Shown here: positions 33,065-41,574 of the stretch, piece by piece
Layout: every line of letters begins with the position of its first letter
How positions within the stretch are numbered: position 1 is the stretch's first letter
Assembly: GCF_009746585.1 (NCBI RefSeq)
Contig: NZ_WRPO01000002.1
Span: 248,001-312,000, forward strand
Direction of reading: 5' to 3'
DNA: 64,000 nucleotides
DNA from: Novosphingobium aquimarinum
GTDB taxonomy: Bacteria > Pseudomonadota > Alphaproteobacteria > Sphingomonadales > Sphingomonadaceae
The notes under the pieces: generated by a model
The model's database searches: none
Seen by the model: only the letters and a program-made list of their open reading frames with translations
What the model was told of the DNA's origin: nothing
Made by a program: the position numbers and the translations under genes

Positions 33065-33967
33065 ATGGCTAGCCAGGCCTTGGCAGCCCCTCTTCAGGGT
33101 CTGCAACCCTTCGTCGAACCGAAAGCCCCCGCCGTTCTCGTGATCAACAGCGATCGTGAGTGCTCGGCCCACTGCGCACGGATGCTCGAAGAGCTCAATT
33201 ACGATTACTTCTGTGTGGCGACGGCCCGCGAAGCGCTGGAACGCCTGACGCGGGAGTCCGCAATCCAGATCCTCATGGTCGATCTGCACATCCCGGCGAC
33301 CGACGGCTTCATCCTCATCGACGAAGCCCGCTCGCGCCTCGGCACGGCACGGCCGCTCGCCGCGGTGATGATCACCAACCAGCTTACGACCGAACTCGCG
33401 GTGCGCGGCCTTCATGTCGAAGCGGTCGACGTGCTGTGCCGTCCGCTGCAATTCGATGCCTATTCGGCCGCGCTGCGCCGGGCGATGCGCTACCTCGGCG
33501 TGCGGCGTCACATCGCCGACGGCGCCAGCATGACGAACTTCAGCGAGCAGCTCGCGCGGCTCGTCTCGGTGCTCGAAGGCAAGACGCTCGAGCCGCGGTC
33601 GGACACGCGTCTGACCGACAAGGACATCGGCGCGACGCTGCGTGCGATCATTGCCTCACGCTCGTTGCGCAATCGCTTCTTTCCCAGCCAGATGTTCGCC
33701 GATCCCGCCTGGGATATCCTGCTCGACCTCACGCGCGCCAAACTCGACGGGCAGCAGGTCTCGGTCTCGAGCGTGTGCATTGCCGCGTCGGTGCCGATGA
33801 GCACCGCCCTGCGCTGGGTCCGGCAGATGACCGATGCGGGACTGTTGCGGCGCTGGACCGATCCCAAGGACCGGCGGCGCGATCTCATCGCGCTGACCGA
33901 GACGACCGCGACCAACATGCGCGATTACCTGACCGCTGTGCACGCGACGCTCGCCAAATTGTGGTAG
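33065..33967 (+). CDS. Receiver-domain protein fused to MarR-type winged helix
   Basis: 300 residues, SD AAAGGAGAG. Residues 22-150 form a response-regulator receiver: VLVINSDRECSAHCARMLEE (the acidic pair reads Ser29-Asp30), phospho-acceptor Asp73 in LMVDLHIPATDGF, and Thr104 in VMITNQ. The usual lysine of the KP motif is replaced by Arg126 (LCRPLQ). After a linker, residues about 195-290 form a MarR-like winged helix (MFADPAWDILLDLTRAKLDG, VSVSSVCIAASVPMSTALRW, DAGLLRRWTDPKDRRRDLIA). No histidine kinase gene is adjacent. It lies back to back with the MarR-like/exporter operon, so it is a likely regulator of that locus or of surface physiology. Confidence 0.88.
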   Translation: MASQALAAPLQGLQPFVEPKAPAVLVINSDRECSAHCARMLEELNYDYFCVATAREALERLTRESAIQILMVDLHIPATDGFILIDEARSRLGTARPLAAVMITNQLTTELAVRGLHVEAVDVLCRPLQFDAYSAALRRAMRYLGVRRHIADGASMTNFSEQLARLVSVLEGKTLEPRSDTRLTDKDIGATLRAIIASRSLRNRFFPSQMFADPAWDILLDLTRAKLDGQQVSVSSVCIAASVPMSTALRWVRQMTDAGLLRRWTDPKDRRRDLIALTETTATNMRDYLTAVHATLAKLW

Positions 33968-33999
33968 CTTGAGCAGCGGCCGGCGGGGGCCGCAAGCGG

Positions 34000-34554
34000 T
34001 CAGTCGTCCTTCTGTGCGCCCGCTTCGCTGGCCATCTTCTTCGCGACGTCTTCCTGCGCCTTGCGCTGAAAATACTCGCGCTCGGCCGCTTCGACACGGG
34101 CCTGCTCGCTGGCGGCCTCATCGTCGATGGTCGAAAGCCGCTTCTGCCGTTCCGCATCGATCAGTTCGCTGAAGCGCACGTCGGTCCCATTGGTGCGTTC
34201 GGCATAGGCCGCATCGATCAGCTTCTGGGTGCAGCCGGTCGCGCCCCCGGCGCCGACCGGGGAGCAGCTCAGCGTGCCGAAGCTACCGATCGTTTCGTAA
34301 GCGAGAACCTTCTCGTTCCACGATTCGCTCTCGGGATTGTCGATCCCGCGCAGAGGCTCCGGAATCCTGTAGCGCTCCGCTTCGTCCTTGCGCGCGCAAA
34401 TCACGATTTCGTCGCCTTGCGACTGCGGGCATGGATCGTCGCCATAGACGATGACCTGATTGTAGCGTTCGCCCTCGTCCTGAGCCTGCGCCGCAGTGAC
34501 GGGAAGGCCGCTGATGAGCGCGGCGGCGGCGAAGAGATAAAATGGACGGGACAT
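34000..34554 (-). CDS. Exported hypothetical protein
   Basis: 184 residues starting at 34554 with a clear Sec signal peptide (MSRPFYLFAAAALISGLPVT, cleaved after AQA). The mature part has QVIVYGDDPCPQSQGDEIVI with CARKDEAERYRIPEPLRGID, a cysteine pair pattern I associate only loosely with uncharacterised alphaproteobacterial periplasmic proteins. There are more Cys at LSCSPVGAGGATGC. The C-terminal 50 residues are a charged helix (AEREYFQRKAQEDVAKKMAS). It follows coq7 on the minus strand after about 118 nt and converges with the receiver-MarR gene. Function unknown. Confidence 0.72.
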   Translation of the reverse strand: MSRPFYLFAAAALISGLPVTAAQAQDEGERYNQVIVYGDDPCPQSQGDEIVICARKDEAERYRIPEPLRGIDNPESESWNEKVLAYETIGSFGTLSCSPVGAGGATGCTQKLIDAAYAERTNGTDVRFSELIDAERQKRLSTIDDEAASEQARVEAAEREYFQRKAQEDVAKKMASEAGAQKDD

Positions 34555-34672
34555 CGAACGGGCTCCGGAATTTGGCGCTAATGCGGCGACTATAGGGGTG
34601 CCGCCATTGAATGATAGCTGAAGCAAGGGGGTTGGTTCCCGCCGCGTCGCTCCATCGCGCCGGAGCGGGGGC

Positions 34673-35197
34673 TCAGATCCTTTCGGACAACCGGATCGCC
34701 AGGCGGCATCCGAGACGGATCGCGCCCGAGAGGAAGGGATAGCCCGGCGCTCCGCGGGCCCCGGCTTCGATCGCCGCATCGTGATGCGCGCGCTCGTCAT
34801 CGCGAAACTCGCGAATCGCTTCGGACAGTTCGGGATCCTCGCCGTCCAGAGTTTCGAGCTGCTGGGTGTAGTGCCGTTCGATTTCGGTCTCGATCGCGGC
34901 CGTGCACGCCATCGCCGCTTCGGGTCCCATGAGCGCGGTCGCGGCGCCCAGCGCATAGCCGGCGGCCGACCACAAGGGTTGCAGCGCGGTCGGACGAACG
35001 CCACGCTCGGTCATCATCGCGTCGAACCGCTCGCGATGGCCCACTTCCTGCGCGGCCATTCCGGCGATCAGCGAGGAACCGGGAGCGCGATTGCCCATGA
35101 CCGCGATCTGCCCCTCGTAGATGCGCGTGGCGCCGTATTCGCCGGCCTGGTCGACGCGCAACATGCGTTCGGTAAGCTTGGCTGCGGTATCGGTCAT
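34673..35197 (-). CDS. coq7: 2-polyprenyl-3-methyl-6-methoxy-1,4-benzoquinone monooxygenase (COQ7 type)
   Basis: 174 residues. A di-iron enzyme that hydroxylates demethoxyubiquinone in ubiquinone synthesis. The ligand motifs of the ferritin-like fold are all visible: RVDQAGEYGATRIYEGQIAV (first Glu), AAQEVGHRERFDAMM (ExxH), AAIETEIERHYTQQLETL (Glu) and FRDDERAHHDAAIE (ExxH). There is no mitochondrial-type extension. The start overlaps the dsbB stop by ATGA, so the two are coupled. Confidence 0.96.
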   Translation of the reverse strand: MTDTAAKLTERMLRVDQAGEYGATRIYEGQIAVMGNRAPGSSLIAGMAAQEVGHRERFDAMMTERGVRPTALQPLWSAAGYALGAATALMGPEAAMACTAAIETEIERHYTQQLETLDGEDPELSEAIREFRDDERAHHDAAIEAGARGAPGYPFLSGAIRLGCRLAIRLSERI

Positions 35198-35667
35198 GCG
35201 GGTTTCCTCTCGGCGGTCAGCAGGAAGACGAGTGCGAGCGCGGCGGCGCTCGAGAACAGGAAGTTCCACCCCGCCAGCGAAATGCCGAACAGGGTCCAGG
35301 GCGCAACATCGCAACGGATCACCGGCGCGTCGAGGATGGCCTCGAGGGCTTCGGTGCCTGCCGGCCGGCCCGTCGTGCTGCAAGCGGTCACGCCGTCCCA
35401 CCAGCCATATTCGACCCCGGCATGGAACGCGCCGATGGCGCCCGACACGGCGATCGCAAGCGCGGCCAACGCCAGCACCGCTTTCGGTCTCGGGATGAGC
35501 AGCGCGACGATCGCGAGCCCCAGCGCGACGAACTGCGGGTAGCGCTGCCACCAGCACATCTCGCAGGGGTAAAGCCCGAAGGCGTACTGTCCGAGATAAG
35601 CACCGCCGAGCAGAAAGGCGGGAGTCGCGAACGCGAGCAGACGCGCCGCCCTGATCCCCTCACCCAT
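35194..35667 (-). CDS. dsbB: Disulfide bond formation protein B
   Basis: 157 residues, four predicted membrane helices. The first periplasmic redox pair is CEMC in YPCEMCWWQRYPQF; the second pair is Cys in GVTACSTTGRP and Cys in PVIRCDVAPWTLFG. It reoxidises DsbA and passes electrons to ubiquinone in the inner membrane, which fits the 4-nt overlap with coq7. It ends a longer minus-strand run that starts at proA; ctpA lies 9 nt upstream. Confidence 0.93.
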   Translation of the reverse strand: MGEGIRAARLLAFATPAFLLGGAYLGQYAFGLYPCEMCWWQRYPQFVALGLAIVALLIPRPKAVLALAALAIAVSGAIGAFHAGVEYGWWDGVTACSTTGRPAGTEALEAILDAPVIRCDVAPWTLFGISLAGWNFLFSSAAALALVFLLTAERKPA

Positions 35668-35676
35668 GGGCCGGCA

Positions 35677-37008
35677 TCAGCGCTTTCGAGCCGCGAACGC
35701 GGGAGTGTTGGCAGTGCGCTGGAGAGTCTGCACGGCATAGTGCAGCTGGAAATCTTCGATTCCCTTCTTCTTCAGCTCCTCGGCCGTCTCGGTGAAGCGG
35801 GGATCCTGCTTCTTGTCGTCCTCGAGCTTCTTGTCGTCGAGCGAAACCTCGTTGATCAAGTGGCCGCGCAAATCGGATTCGCGAATCGCGCGATCGGCAC
35901 GGGCCTTCGCATCGGGATCCGAAAGCTGCGGCACCTTGATGTCGGGTTCGATGCCGCCTTCCTGCACCGAGTGACCGGACGGCGTGAAATAGCGCGCCGT
36001 GGTGAGCTTGACCGCGCTGTTGCGGTCGAGCCCGATCAGCGACTGGACGCTGCCCTTGCCGAAGCTGCGCTCGCCCATCACGACGGCGCGCTTCTGGTCC
36101 TGCAAGGCGCCGGCGACGATCTCGGAAGCCGAGGCGCTGCCCGCGTCGATCAGCACCACGATCGGCAAGCCATTGGCGATATCGCCCTTGTGCGCGCGGT
36201 AGACCATGTTCTCGCTCGAAAGGCGTCCGCGCTGCGAGACGATGTCGCCGCTCTCCAGGAACAAGTCCGATAGCGCGACGGCTTCGTCGAGCGAACCACC
36301 GGGATTCGAGCGCAGATCGAGCACGAGCCCGGCCAGCTTGTTGCCGGTCTGCGCCTTGATCGAGGCAATCGCGGCATTGACGTCCCGGCCGACGTCGCGG
36401 GAGAACTCGTTGACCGAGATCACGCCGACATTGTGCTTCACTTCGTGCGTCACCGGTTCCAGTTCGATCACGCCGCGCGTCACCGTCACATCGAACGGTT
36501 CGTCGCGTCCGGGACGGAATACCGTCAAGCGGATCGACGTGCCGGCGGCACCGCGCATCTTGGCCACGGCTTCATCGAGGTCGCGGTCGAAATAGAGCTG
36601 GCCGTCGAGATGGGTGATGAAGTCGCCCGCTTTCAGGCCCGCCTTGTCGGCAGGGCTGCCCTTGAACGGCGAAATGATCTTGACCGCTCCGTCCTCGAGG
36701 ATGACCGAAAGGCCGAGACCGGTGTAGTTGCCGTCGATCATCGTTTCGAGGCGCTGCAGCGAAGCGCCGTCGAGATAGCTCGAATGCGGATCGAGACTGG
36801 CGAGCATGCCGTCGATCGCGCCGCGCAGCAGCTTGTCGTCGTCCACCTGATCGACGTAATTGTCCTTCACCAGCTGGTAGATCGCGAAGAGCCTGCCGAA
36901 CTCCGCGCTCGAGCGTCCATCGACGGCCGCAAGACCGGCAGTCGATGCCGGAACCAGGGCGACCGCGCTGACGAGCAGAGTGGCGCGGAACAGGGGCAGC
37001 AGTTTCAT
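35677..37008 (-). CDS. ctpA: Carboxy-terminal processing protease (S41A, CtpA)
   Basis: 443 residues. A signal peptide (LLPLFRATLLVSAVALVPAS, cut near GLA) leads to the N-terminal helical domain (YQLVKDNYVDQVDDDKLLRG, GMLASLDPHSSYLD). A PDZ domain follows (YTGLGLSVILEDGAVKIISP, SPADKAGLKAGDFITHLDGQ), then the S41 catalytic core: LVLDLRSNPGGSLDEAVALS, nucleophile Ser in DAGSASASEIVAGAL, and Lys in GERSFGKGSVQSLI. It degrades or trims periplasmic and envelope proteins. The C-terminal 70 residues are Lys/Asp-rich. It is encoded next to envC-like, the usual order in alphaproteobacteria. Confidence 0.96.
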   Translation of the reverse strand: MKLLPLFRATLLVSAVALVPASTAGLAAVDGRSSAEFGRLFAIYQLVKDNYVDQVDDDKLLRGAIDGMLASLDPHSSYLDGASLQRLETMIDGNYTGLGLSVILEDGAVKIISPFKGSPADKAGLKAGDFITHLDGQLYFDRDLDEAVAKMRGAAGTSIRLTVFRPGRDEPFDVTVTRGVIELEPVTHEVKHNVGVISVNEFSRDVGRDVNAAIASIKAQTGNKLAGLVLDLRSNPGGSLDEAVALSDLFLESGDIVSQRGRLSSENMVYRAHKGDIANGLPIVVLIDAGSASASEIVAGALQDQKRAVVMGERSFGKGSVQSLIGLDRNSAVKLTTARYFTPSGHSVQEGGIEPDIKVPQLSDPDAKARADRAIRESDLRGHLINEVSLDDKKLEDDKKQDPRFTETAEELKKKGIEDFQLHYAVQTLQRTANTPAFAARKR

Positions 37009-37131
37009 TGCGGGTGCGGACCTCTTGGAAATATCGCTGCTTACAATATGCGCTTTGGCTAATTAATGCCAGATGGCTGCAAGGGATGGCGAAATGCGGT
37101 CCAAATCCCGAGTCATGCCGACTCCGATGAC

Positions 37132-38373
37132 TCAGTTCGGCCGCACATAGCGCAGCGGGTTGACCGGTTCGCCGTCCTTGCGCAGCTCCACCCCGATCAC
37201 CGGCGAGACCGGCCCCGCGATGCCGAGCGGCGAGCCGGACAAGAGCTCATCGCCCACGTCCACGTTGATCCGGGCCAGGCCCGTCACCAGCGTGGTCCAA
37301 CCGCCATCGTGCGCGATGATGACGATCCGGCCATAGCCGCGGTACGGACCCGCGAAAGCGACTCGCCCCGCGGCCGGCGCGACGACTTGCGCATTGGGCC
37401 GCGTTTCGAGCTCGAGCCCCCGCGTCCGGCGCTGGTTCTCCCGGGTCTCGCCGAAACCCGTGATCACGCGCCCGCCCACCGGGAGGACGTAGCCGGCGAT
37501 CCCTTGTGCGACAGGCGCAAAGCTTTCGACGTCGACCACTTGCGAAACCTCGGGACGTGCAGGCCGCATGATCGGCCCCGGCAAGCGTGCCAGCCGCTCG
37601 CGCAACTTGCCCTGGCGACCGACTTGCTCGACCAGCCCGCCGAGATCGCCGGCCTTTTCCGCCAGTGCCAGAGCGCGCTCGGCTTCGCGCGCCGCCGTGC
37701 CCGAAGCGGAACGGCTGGCGAGCCGCTGCTGGCTTTCGAGCGCCGCGAGCTGCTTGCGGCGGTCTGCCAGTTCGGCTTCGCTGCGCCGCATCGTCTCCAC
37801 CGCCGCCAGCGCGCGGCGTTCGAGCGCGCGGCCCTTTTCGATCTCTTCGCGCAAGGCTGCCGTGCGCGTCTCCACTTCCGGCAGCATCGTCTCGAGCAGC
37901 GCGCGCAAATGCATCGTGTCCTCGACCGAGCCGGGGCGCAGCAGCGCCAGTGCCGGAGGGCGGCGCGAAAGCCGTTGCAGCGCGGCAGTGAGGCGCACGA
38001 GCGGGCGCTGGCGTTCGGCCAATGTTGCCCTCAACCGGTCGCGCGCTTCGCCGATCAGCTTCGCTTCCGCTTCGCGCGCTCCGACCGCGGCCTCGGTTTC
38101 CTGGATCCGCGCCGCCAGTGCTGCGGCCTCGCGCTCGGTCCGCGCGACGCGCTCGGTGGCGGCGCGGGCCTCGCGCTCCAGTTTCTCGGCGCGTTGTCGG
38201 GCAAGGCTGCCTTGCCGGCGCGCTTCGATCAGCTGCGATCGGATGATGCGGACGTCGCGCAGGCCTGCAGGGTTGATCAGCGCGCTGCCCTGCTGCGCGG
38301 AAACCGCCGCCATGCCGGCAAGGCTCACGGCGCACGCGAGACCCGCACCGACAAGGAGGCGCTTTGACATCAT
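37132..38373 (-). CDS. EnvC-like murein hydrolase activator with degenerate LytM domain
   Basis: 413 residues. A signal peptide (KRLLVGAGLACAVSLAGMAA, cut after VSA) is followed by about 230 residues of Arg/Glu/Ala-rich coiled coil (e.g. EKLEREARAATERVARTERE) and a C-terminal LytM/M23 domain. The zinc ligands are missing: the HxxxD segment reads ENQRRTRGLELET, the HxH segment reads PVIGVELRKDGEPVNP, and the intermediate motif ends TTLVTGLARI. This is the pattern of EnvC, an amidase activator rather than a peptidase. A second ATG one codon downstream is equally possible. It lies upstream of ctpA and downstream of rlmH. Confidence 0.92.
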   Translation of the reverse strand: MMSKRLLVGAGLACAVSLAGMAAVSAQQGSALINPAGLRDVRIIRSQLIEARRQGSLARQRAEKLEREARAATERVARTEREAAALAARIQETEAAVGAREAEAKLIGEARDRLRATLAERQRPLVRLTAALQRLSRRPPALALLRPGSVEDTMHLRALLETMLPEVETRTAALREEIEKGRALERRALAAVETMRRSEAELADRRKQLAALESQQRLASRSASGTAAREAERALALAEKAGDLGGLVEQVGRQGKLRERLARLPGPIMRPARPEVSQVVDVESFAPVAQGIAGYVLPVGGRVITGFGETRENQRRTRGLELETRPNAQVVAPAAGRVAFAGPYRGYGRIVIIAHDGGWTTLVTGLARINVDVGDELLSGSPLGIAGPVSPVIGVELRKDGEPVNPLRYVRPN

Positions 38374-38412
38374 GGGCAGATCCCTAAGCGCGCAAAAGCC
38401 CGTGAAGCAAGC

Positions 38413-38835
38413 TCAGCCGGAACGATGATAGGGATGCCCGGCAAGAATGCTGGTCGCGCGCCAGAGCTGTTCGGCGAGCATGGCGCGGGCCAGCAAGTGC
38501 GGCCAAGTCATGGCGCCGAAGGCGAACAGCAGATCGGCCTCCTTGCGCTCGGCTTCGCTGTGACCGTCGGCGGCACCGATCACGAAGCGAGTCTCGCGCA
38601 CGCCGTCATCGCGCCAGCGGCCAAGCAGCGCGGCGAAGTCCTCCGAGGGCATCGCCTTGCCGCGCTCGTCGAGCAGGACGAGCCGATAGGGCGTCTGAAA
38701 ATCCGGAATTTTGCCGCCGGTTTCCGGCAGCTCGGTATGGCGAAACGGCCAGGCAAGGCGCTTCGCGTACCGGTCGAGAAGATCGGCCTCGGGGCTGCGA
38801 CCAAGTTTGCCCCGGGCCACAATGTGCAGCAGCAT
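38413..38835 (-). CDS. rlmH: 23S rRNA pseudouridine-1915 N3-methyltransferase RlmH
   Basis: 140 residues from ATG 38835, which has GAGG 5 nt upstream; a start nine codons earlier is unlikely. SPOUT-fold enzyme that methylates m3Psi1915 in helix 69 of 23S rRNA on assembled 70S ribosomes. Seen: VARGKLGRSPEADLLDRYAK, LLDERGKAMPSEDFAALL, the SAM-binding knot RFVIGAADGHSEAERKEADL and LFAFGAMTWPHLLARAMLAE, and the typical C-terminus QLWRATSILAGHPYHR. It is in the conserved nadD-rsfS-rlmH string. Confidence 0.97.
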   Translation of the reverse strand: MLLHIVARGKLGRSPEADLLDRYAKRLAWPFRHTELPETGGKIPDFQTPYRLVLLDERGKAMPSEDFAALLGRWRDDGVRETRFVIGAADGHSEAERKEADLLFAFGAMTWPHLLARAMLAEQLWRATSILAGHPYHRSG

Positions 38836-38929
38836 CACATCCTCGCGCGGCCTTGCGACCACGCTTTCCTAGCACCCGCAGTCCGATGCGAAGGCCGAAC
38901 CTGTCGCCCGTCAGCAGTCGGCGGCGGCG

Positions 38930-39331
38930 TCAGGCCTCCCCGGCGGCGCCTTCTTCGAAACCCCACATCCGTTCGAGATTGTAGAAGCTGCGAACTTCGG
39001 GGCGGAAGACATGAACGATCACTTCGCCCGCATCCACGAGAACCCAGTCGGCGGCGGGAAGCCCTTCGACTCGCGCGCTGCCGAACCCGGCATCTTTCAG
39101 ATTTTGGGCAAGCTTCTGCGCGATCGCGGCGACTTGCCGCGTCGATCGCCCGCTGGCGACAACCATGTAGTCGGCGATGCTCGATTTTCCGTCGAGCGCG
39201 ATGGTCACCACTTCCTGAGCCTGATCGTCGTCGAGCGATTCCAGGACCAGCGACAAACGGGACTCGGCCTCGTCAGTCATGGTGATGGCGGCGGCGCCGG
39301 CCTTGGCCGGCTGGATTTGCGCCTGTGTCAT
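38930..39331 (-). CDS. rsfS: Ribosomal silencing factor RsfS
   Basis: 133 residues. Binds L14 (uL14) and prevents subunit joining when nutrients are low. The DUF143 fold is clear: AQEVVTIALDGKSSIADYMV, VASGRSTRQVAAIAQKLAQN, VEGLPAADWVLVDAGEVIVH, VFRPEVRSFYNLERMWG. The start at 39331 follows AAAGGAG at a somewhat long distance; an internal ATG at codon 18 (MTDEAES) would give a compact alternative. It is located between nadD and rlmH as in most alphaproteobacteria. Confidence 0.96.
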   Translation of the reverse strand: MTQAQIQPAKAGAAAITMTDEAESRLSLVLESLDDDQAQEVVTIALDGKSSIADYMVVASGRSTRQVAAIAQKLAQNLKDAGFGSARVEGLPAADWVLVDAGEVIVHVFRPEVRSFYNLERMWGFEEGAAGEA

Positions 39332-39444
39332 CGAGTTTGCGTAGACTCCTTTTCAAAACGGAATGTGCGGCGGACCCGCCATTCTTCCGCATGCCGCCCT
39401 AATTTTGGGATAACTGCCTGATCTCGCAAGATCGGCCGGCCTGC

Positions 39445-40083
39445 TCATGCGGCGTTACCGGGGATGGGACGAAAGGTGACGCCATCGCGCAGATGGGTCG
39501 CTAACGGCCCGTCTGCCCAGTCGGGATCAGCTTCGCGGATTGCAGAGGCCGAACGCGTATCAGGGTCAAAACGCAAGATCACCAGCGCCGGAGCGCTCCA
39601 TCCATCCCGGGCAAAGAGACTGGAGGCGGGCTCCCGGTACCGCCCGAGCCAGGCCATCGCGGGGCTCGCGATAGCGTCGGCATCATAGCCCGGACGGGCG
39701 ATCACCGCAATCGGCATCGTTCTCGCTATATCGCGCCACTGCTTCCACTCGTGGAACTGGGCGAGATTGTCGCTGCCCATGAGCCAGACGAAGCGATGTT
39801 TCGGCCAGCGTCGCGAGATCCGGCGCAAAGTTTCGACCGTGTACGGCGTGCCGAACTCGCGCTCCATCGCGGTCACGCGGATCGGCGCGCGGCGCGCCAT
39901 GCGCCGCGCGGAGGCGAAGCGCTTCGCCAACGGCGCCATGCCTTCGCGCGGTTTGAGCGGATTGCCGGGCGAGACCAGCCACCAGATCTCGTCGAGATGC
40001 AGAGCCTCGCGCGCGAACAGCGAAATGCGGCGGTGCCCGCCGTGCGCCGGGTTGAAGCTACCGCCCAGGATCCCGATGCGCAT
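39445..40083 (-). CDS. nadD: Nicotinate-nucleotide adenylyltransferase
   Basis: 212 residues. Transfers AMP from ATP to nicotinate mononucleotide in NAD synthesis. The nucleotidyltransferase motif GILGGSFNPAHGGHRRISLF (HxGH-type GGH) is at the N-terminus, then WWLVSPGNPLKPREGM, RFVWLMGSDNLAQFHEWKQW and the C-terminal ASAIREADPDWADG (SSTxIR-like motif, here SASAIR). Starts 18 nt after the proA stop, so it is co-transcribed. Confidence 0.96.
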   Translation of the reverse strand: MRIGILGGSFNPAHGGHRRISLFAREALHLDEIWWLVSPGNPLKPREGMAPLAKRFASARRMARRAPIRVTAMEREFGTPYTVETLRRISRRWPKHRFVWLMGSDNLAQFHEWKQWRDIARTMPIAVIARPGYDADAIASPAMAWLGRYREPASSLFARDGWSAPALVILRFDPDTRSASAIREADPDWADGPLATHLRDGVTFRPIPGNAA

Positions 40084-40101
40084 CGCCCGGTCTCGCGGCG
40101 G

Positions 40102-41376
40102 TCAGTTGCGGATCTGCCCGGTCCCGCGCACCAGCCACTTGTAAGTCGTGAGCCCTTCGAGCGCGACCGGGCCGCGCGCGTGGAGCCGACCCGTGGCAAT
40201 GCCGATCTCGGCGCCGAGGCCGAACTCGCCGCCGTCAGCGAACTGGCTCGAGGCGTTGACCATGACGATGGCGCTGTCGACCCCAGCGAGGAAGCGCTCG
40301 GCCGTTGCGGCATCGCTCGTCACGATCGCATCGGTATGGCCCGAGGAATGCTCCGCGATATGGGCCAGCGCGCCGTCCAGCCCGTCGACCACGGCCACCG
40401 AGAGAACGGCATCGAGATACTCGGTGTCCCAGTCCTCGTCTTTCGCGGGGCCGATCCGCGGATCGAGCAGCCGCGCGCGGGCATCGCCGCGCAATTCGCA
40501 GCCGCCGTCGAGCAAATCGGCGACCACGCGGGCGCAATCCGGGAACGTGGCGTCGAGCAGCAGGGTCTCCATCGCTCCGCAGATTCCGGTGCGGCGCAGC
40601 TTCGCGTTGTGCACGATGGTGCGCGCCATCTCGGGATCGGCTGCGGCGTGAACGAACGTGTGACAAATCCCGTCGAGATGCGCGAGCACCGGCACGCGCG
40701 CATCGGCCTGGACGCGCGCGACGAGACTTTTGCCCCCGCGCGGCACGATCATGTCGATCAGTCCGGCAGCAGTGAGCATCGCACCGACCGCGGCACGATC
40801 CTGCGTCGGCAGCAATTGCGCGGCATCCGCAGGCGCGCCGCCTGCGGTGAGCCCCTTGGCGATCGCCGCCTGGAGCGCACGGTTGGAATGGACCGCCTCG
40901 CTGCCCCCGCGCAGCAGCACCGCGTTGCCCGAGCGCAGGCACAAGGCCGCGGCGTCCACCGTGACGTTCGGCCGGCTCTCGTAAATGATGCCGATGACGC
41001 CGATCGGAATGCGGACCCGCGACAACGCCAGGCCGCTGGGCGCCGTGCTCTTGTCGATCACTTGTCCGACGGGATCGGGCAGCGCTGCGACGTTCCCGAC
41101 GGCATCGGCGATTCCCGCCAGCCGATCGGCATCGAGGCGCAAGCGATCGAGCAGCGCGCCGGACAAGCCGTTCGCATCCCCCGCCGCGACATCGCGCGCA
41201 TTCGCTTCCAGGATCGCGGCGCTTTCGTGCCGCAGCGTCTCGGCGACCGCTCGCAGCGCATCCGCGCGGGCATCGCTGGACATGGCCGCCAACTCACGCT
41301 GCGCGGCGCGCGCCGCTTTCCCGAGGCGCTGGACGAGCGCGTCGGGGGTTTCGATCTTGGGGTCGTGAATGGTCAT
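40102..41376 (-). CDS. proA: Gamma-glutamyl phosphate reductase
   Basis: 424 residues, aldehyde-dehydrogenase fold. Reduces gamma-glutamyl phosphate to glutamate semialdehyde in proline synthesis. Seen: ALSRVRIPIGVIGIIYESRP, NVTVDAAALCLRSGNAVLLR, DMIVPRGGKSLVARVQADAR, the catalytic cysteine in RRTGICGAMETLLLD, and GRLHARGPVALEGLTTYKWL at the end. It is the first gene of the minus-strand run continuing through nadD, rsfS, rlmH, envC-like and ctpA to dsbB and coq7. It is divergent from the M23 gene over about 200 bp. Confidence 0.97.
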   Translation of the reverse strand: MTIHDPKIETPDALVQRLGKAARAAQRELAAMSSDARADALRAVAETLRHESAAILEANARDVAAGDANGLSGALLDRLRLDADRLAGIADAVGNVAALPDPVGQVIDKSTAPSGLALSRVRIPIGVIGIIYESRPNVTVDAAALCLRSGNAVLLRGGSEAVHSNRALQAAIAKGLTAGGAPADAAQLLPTQDRAAVGAMLTAAGLIDMIVPRGGKSLVARVQADARVPVLAHLDGICHTFVHAAADPEMARTIVHNAKLRRTGICGAMETLLLDATFPDCARVVADLLDGGCELRGDARARLLDPRIGPAKDEDWDTEYLDAVLSVAVVDGLDGALAHIAEHSSGHTDAIVTSDAATAERFLAGVDSAIVMVNASSQFADGGEFGLGAEIGIATGRLHARGPVALEGLTTYKWLVRGTGQIRN

Positions 41377-41574
41377 GATCGCCGCCTAGCACCGCGCCCC
41401 GGGGTTGTCACCGCAGGCGCGTCGCAGCGACAAGAGTTCCGCAGCGTTGTGTGGCAAACTGAACGGAAGCTCGCAGGGTTCCCGTAAATTTACTCAGCTC
41501 AACGCTTCGAAGGCTCGGCTCACCTCGATTCCGCAGATCGGCAGGACGACCCGATTCGCGTTAGCCAACCTCAG

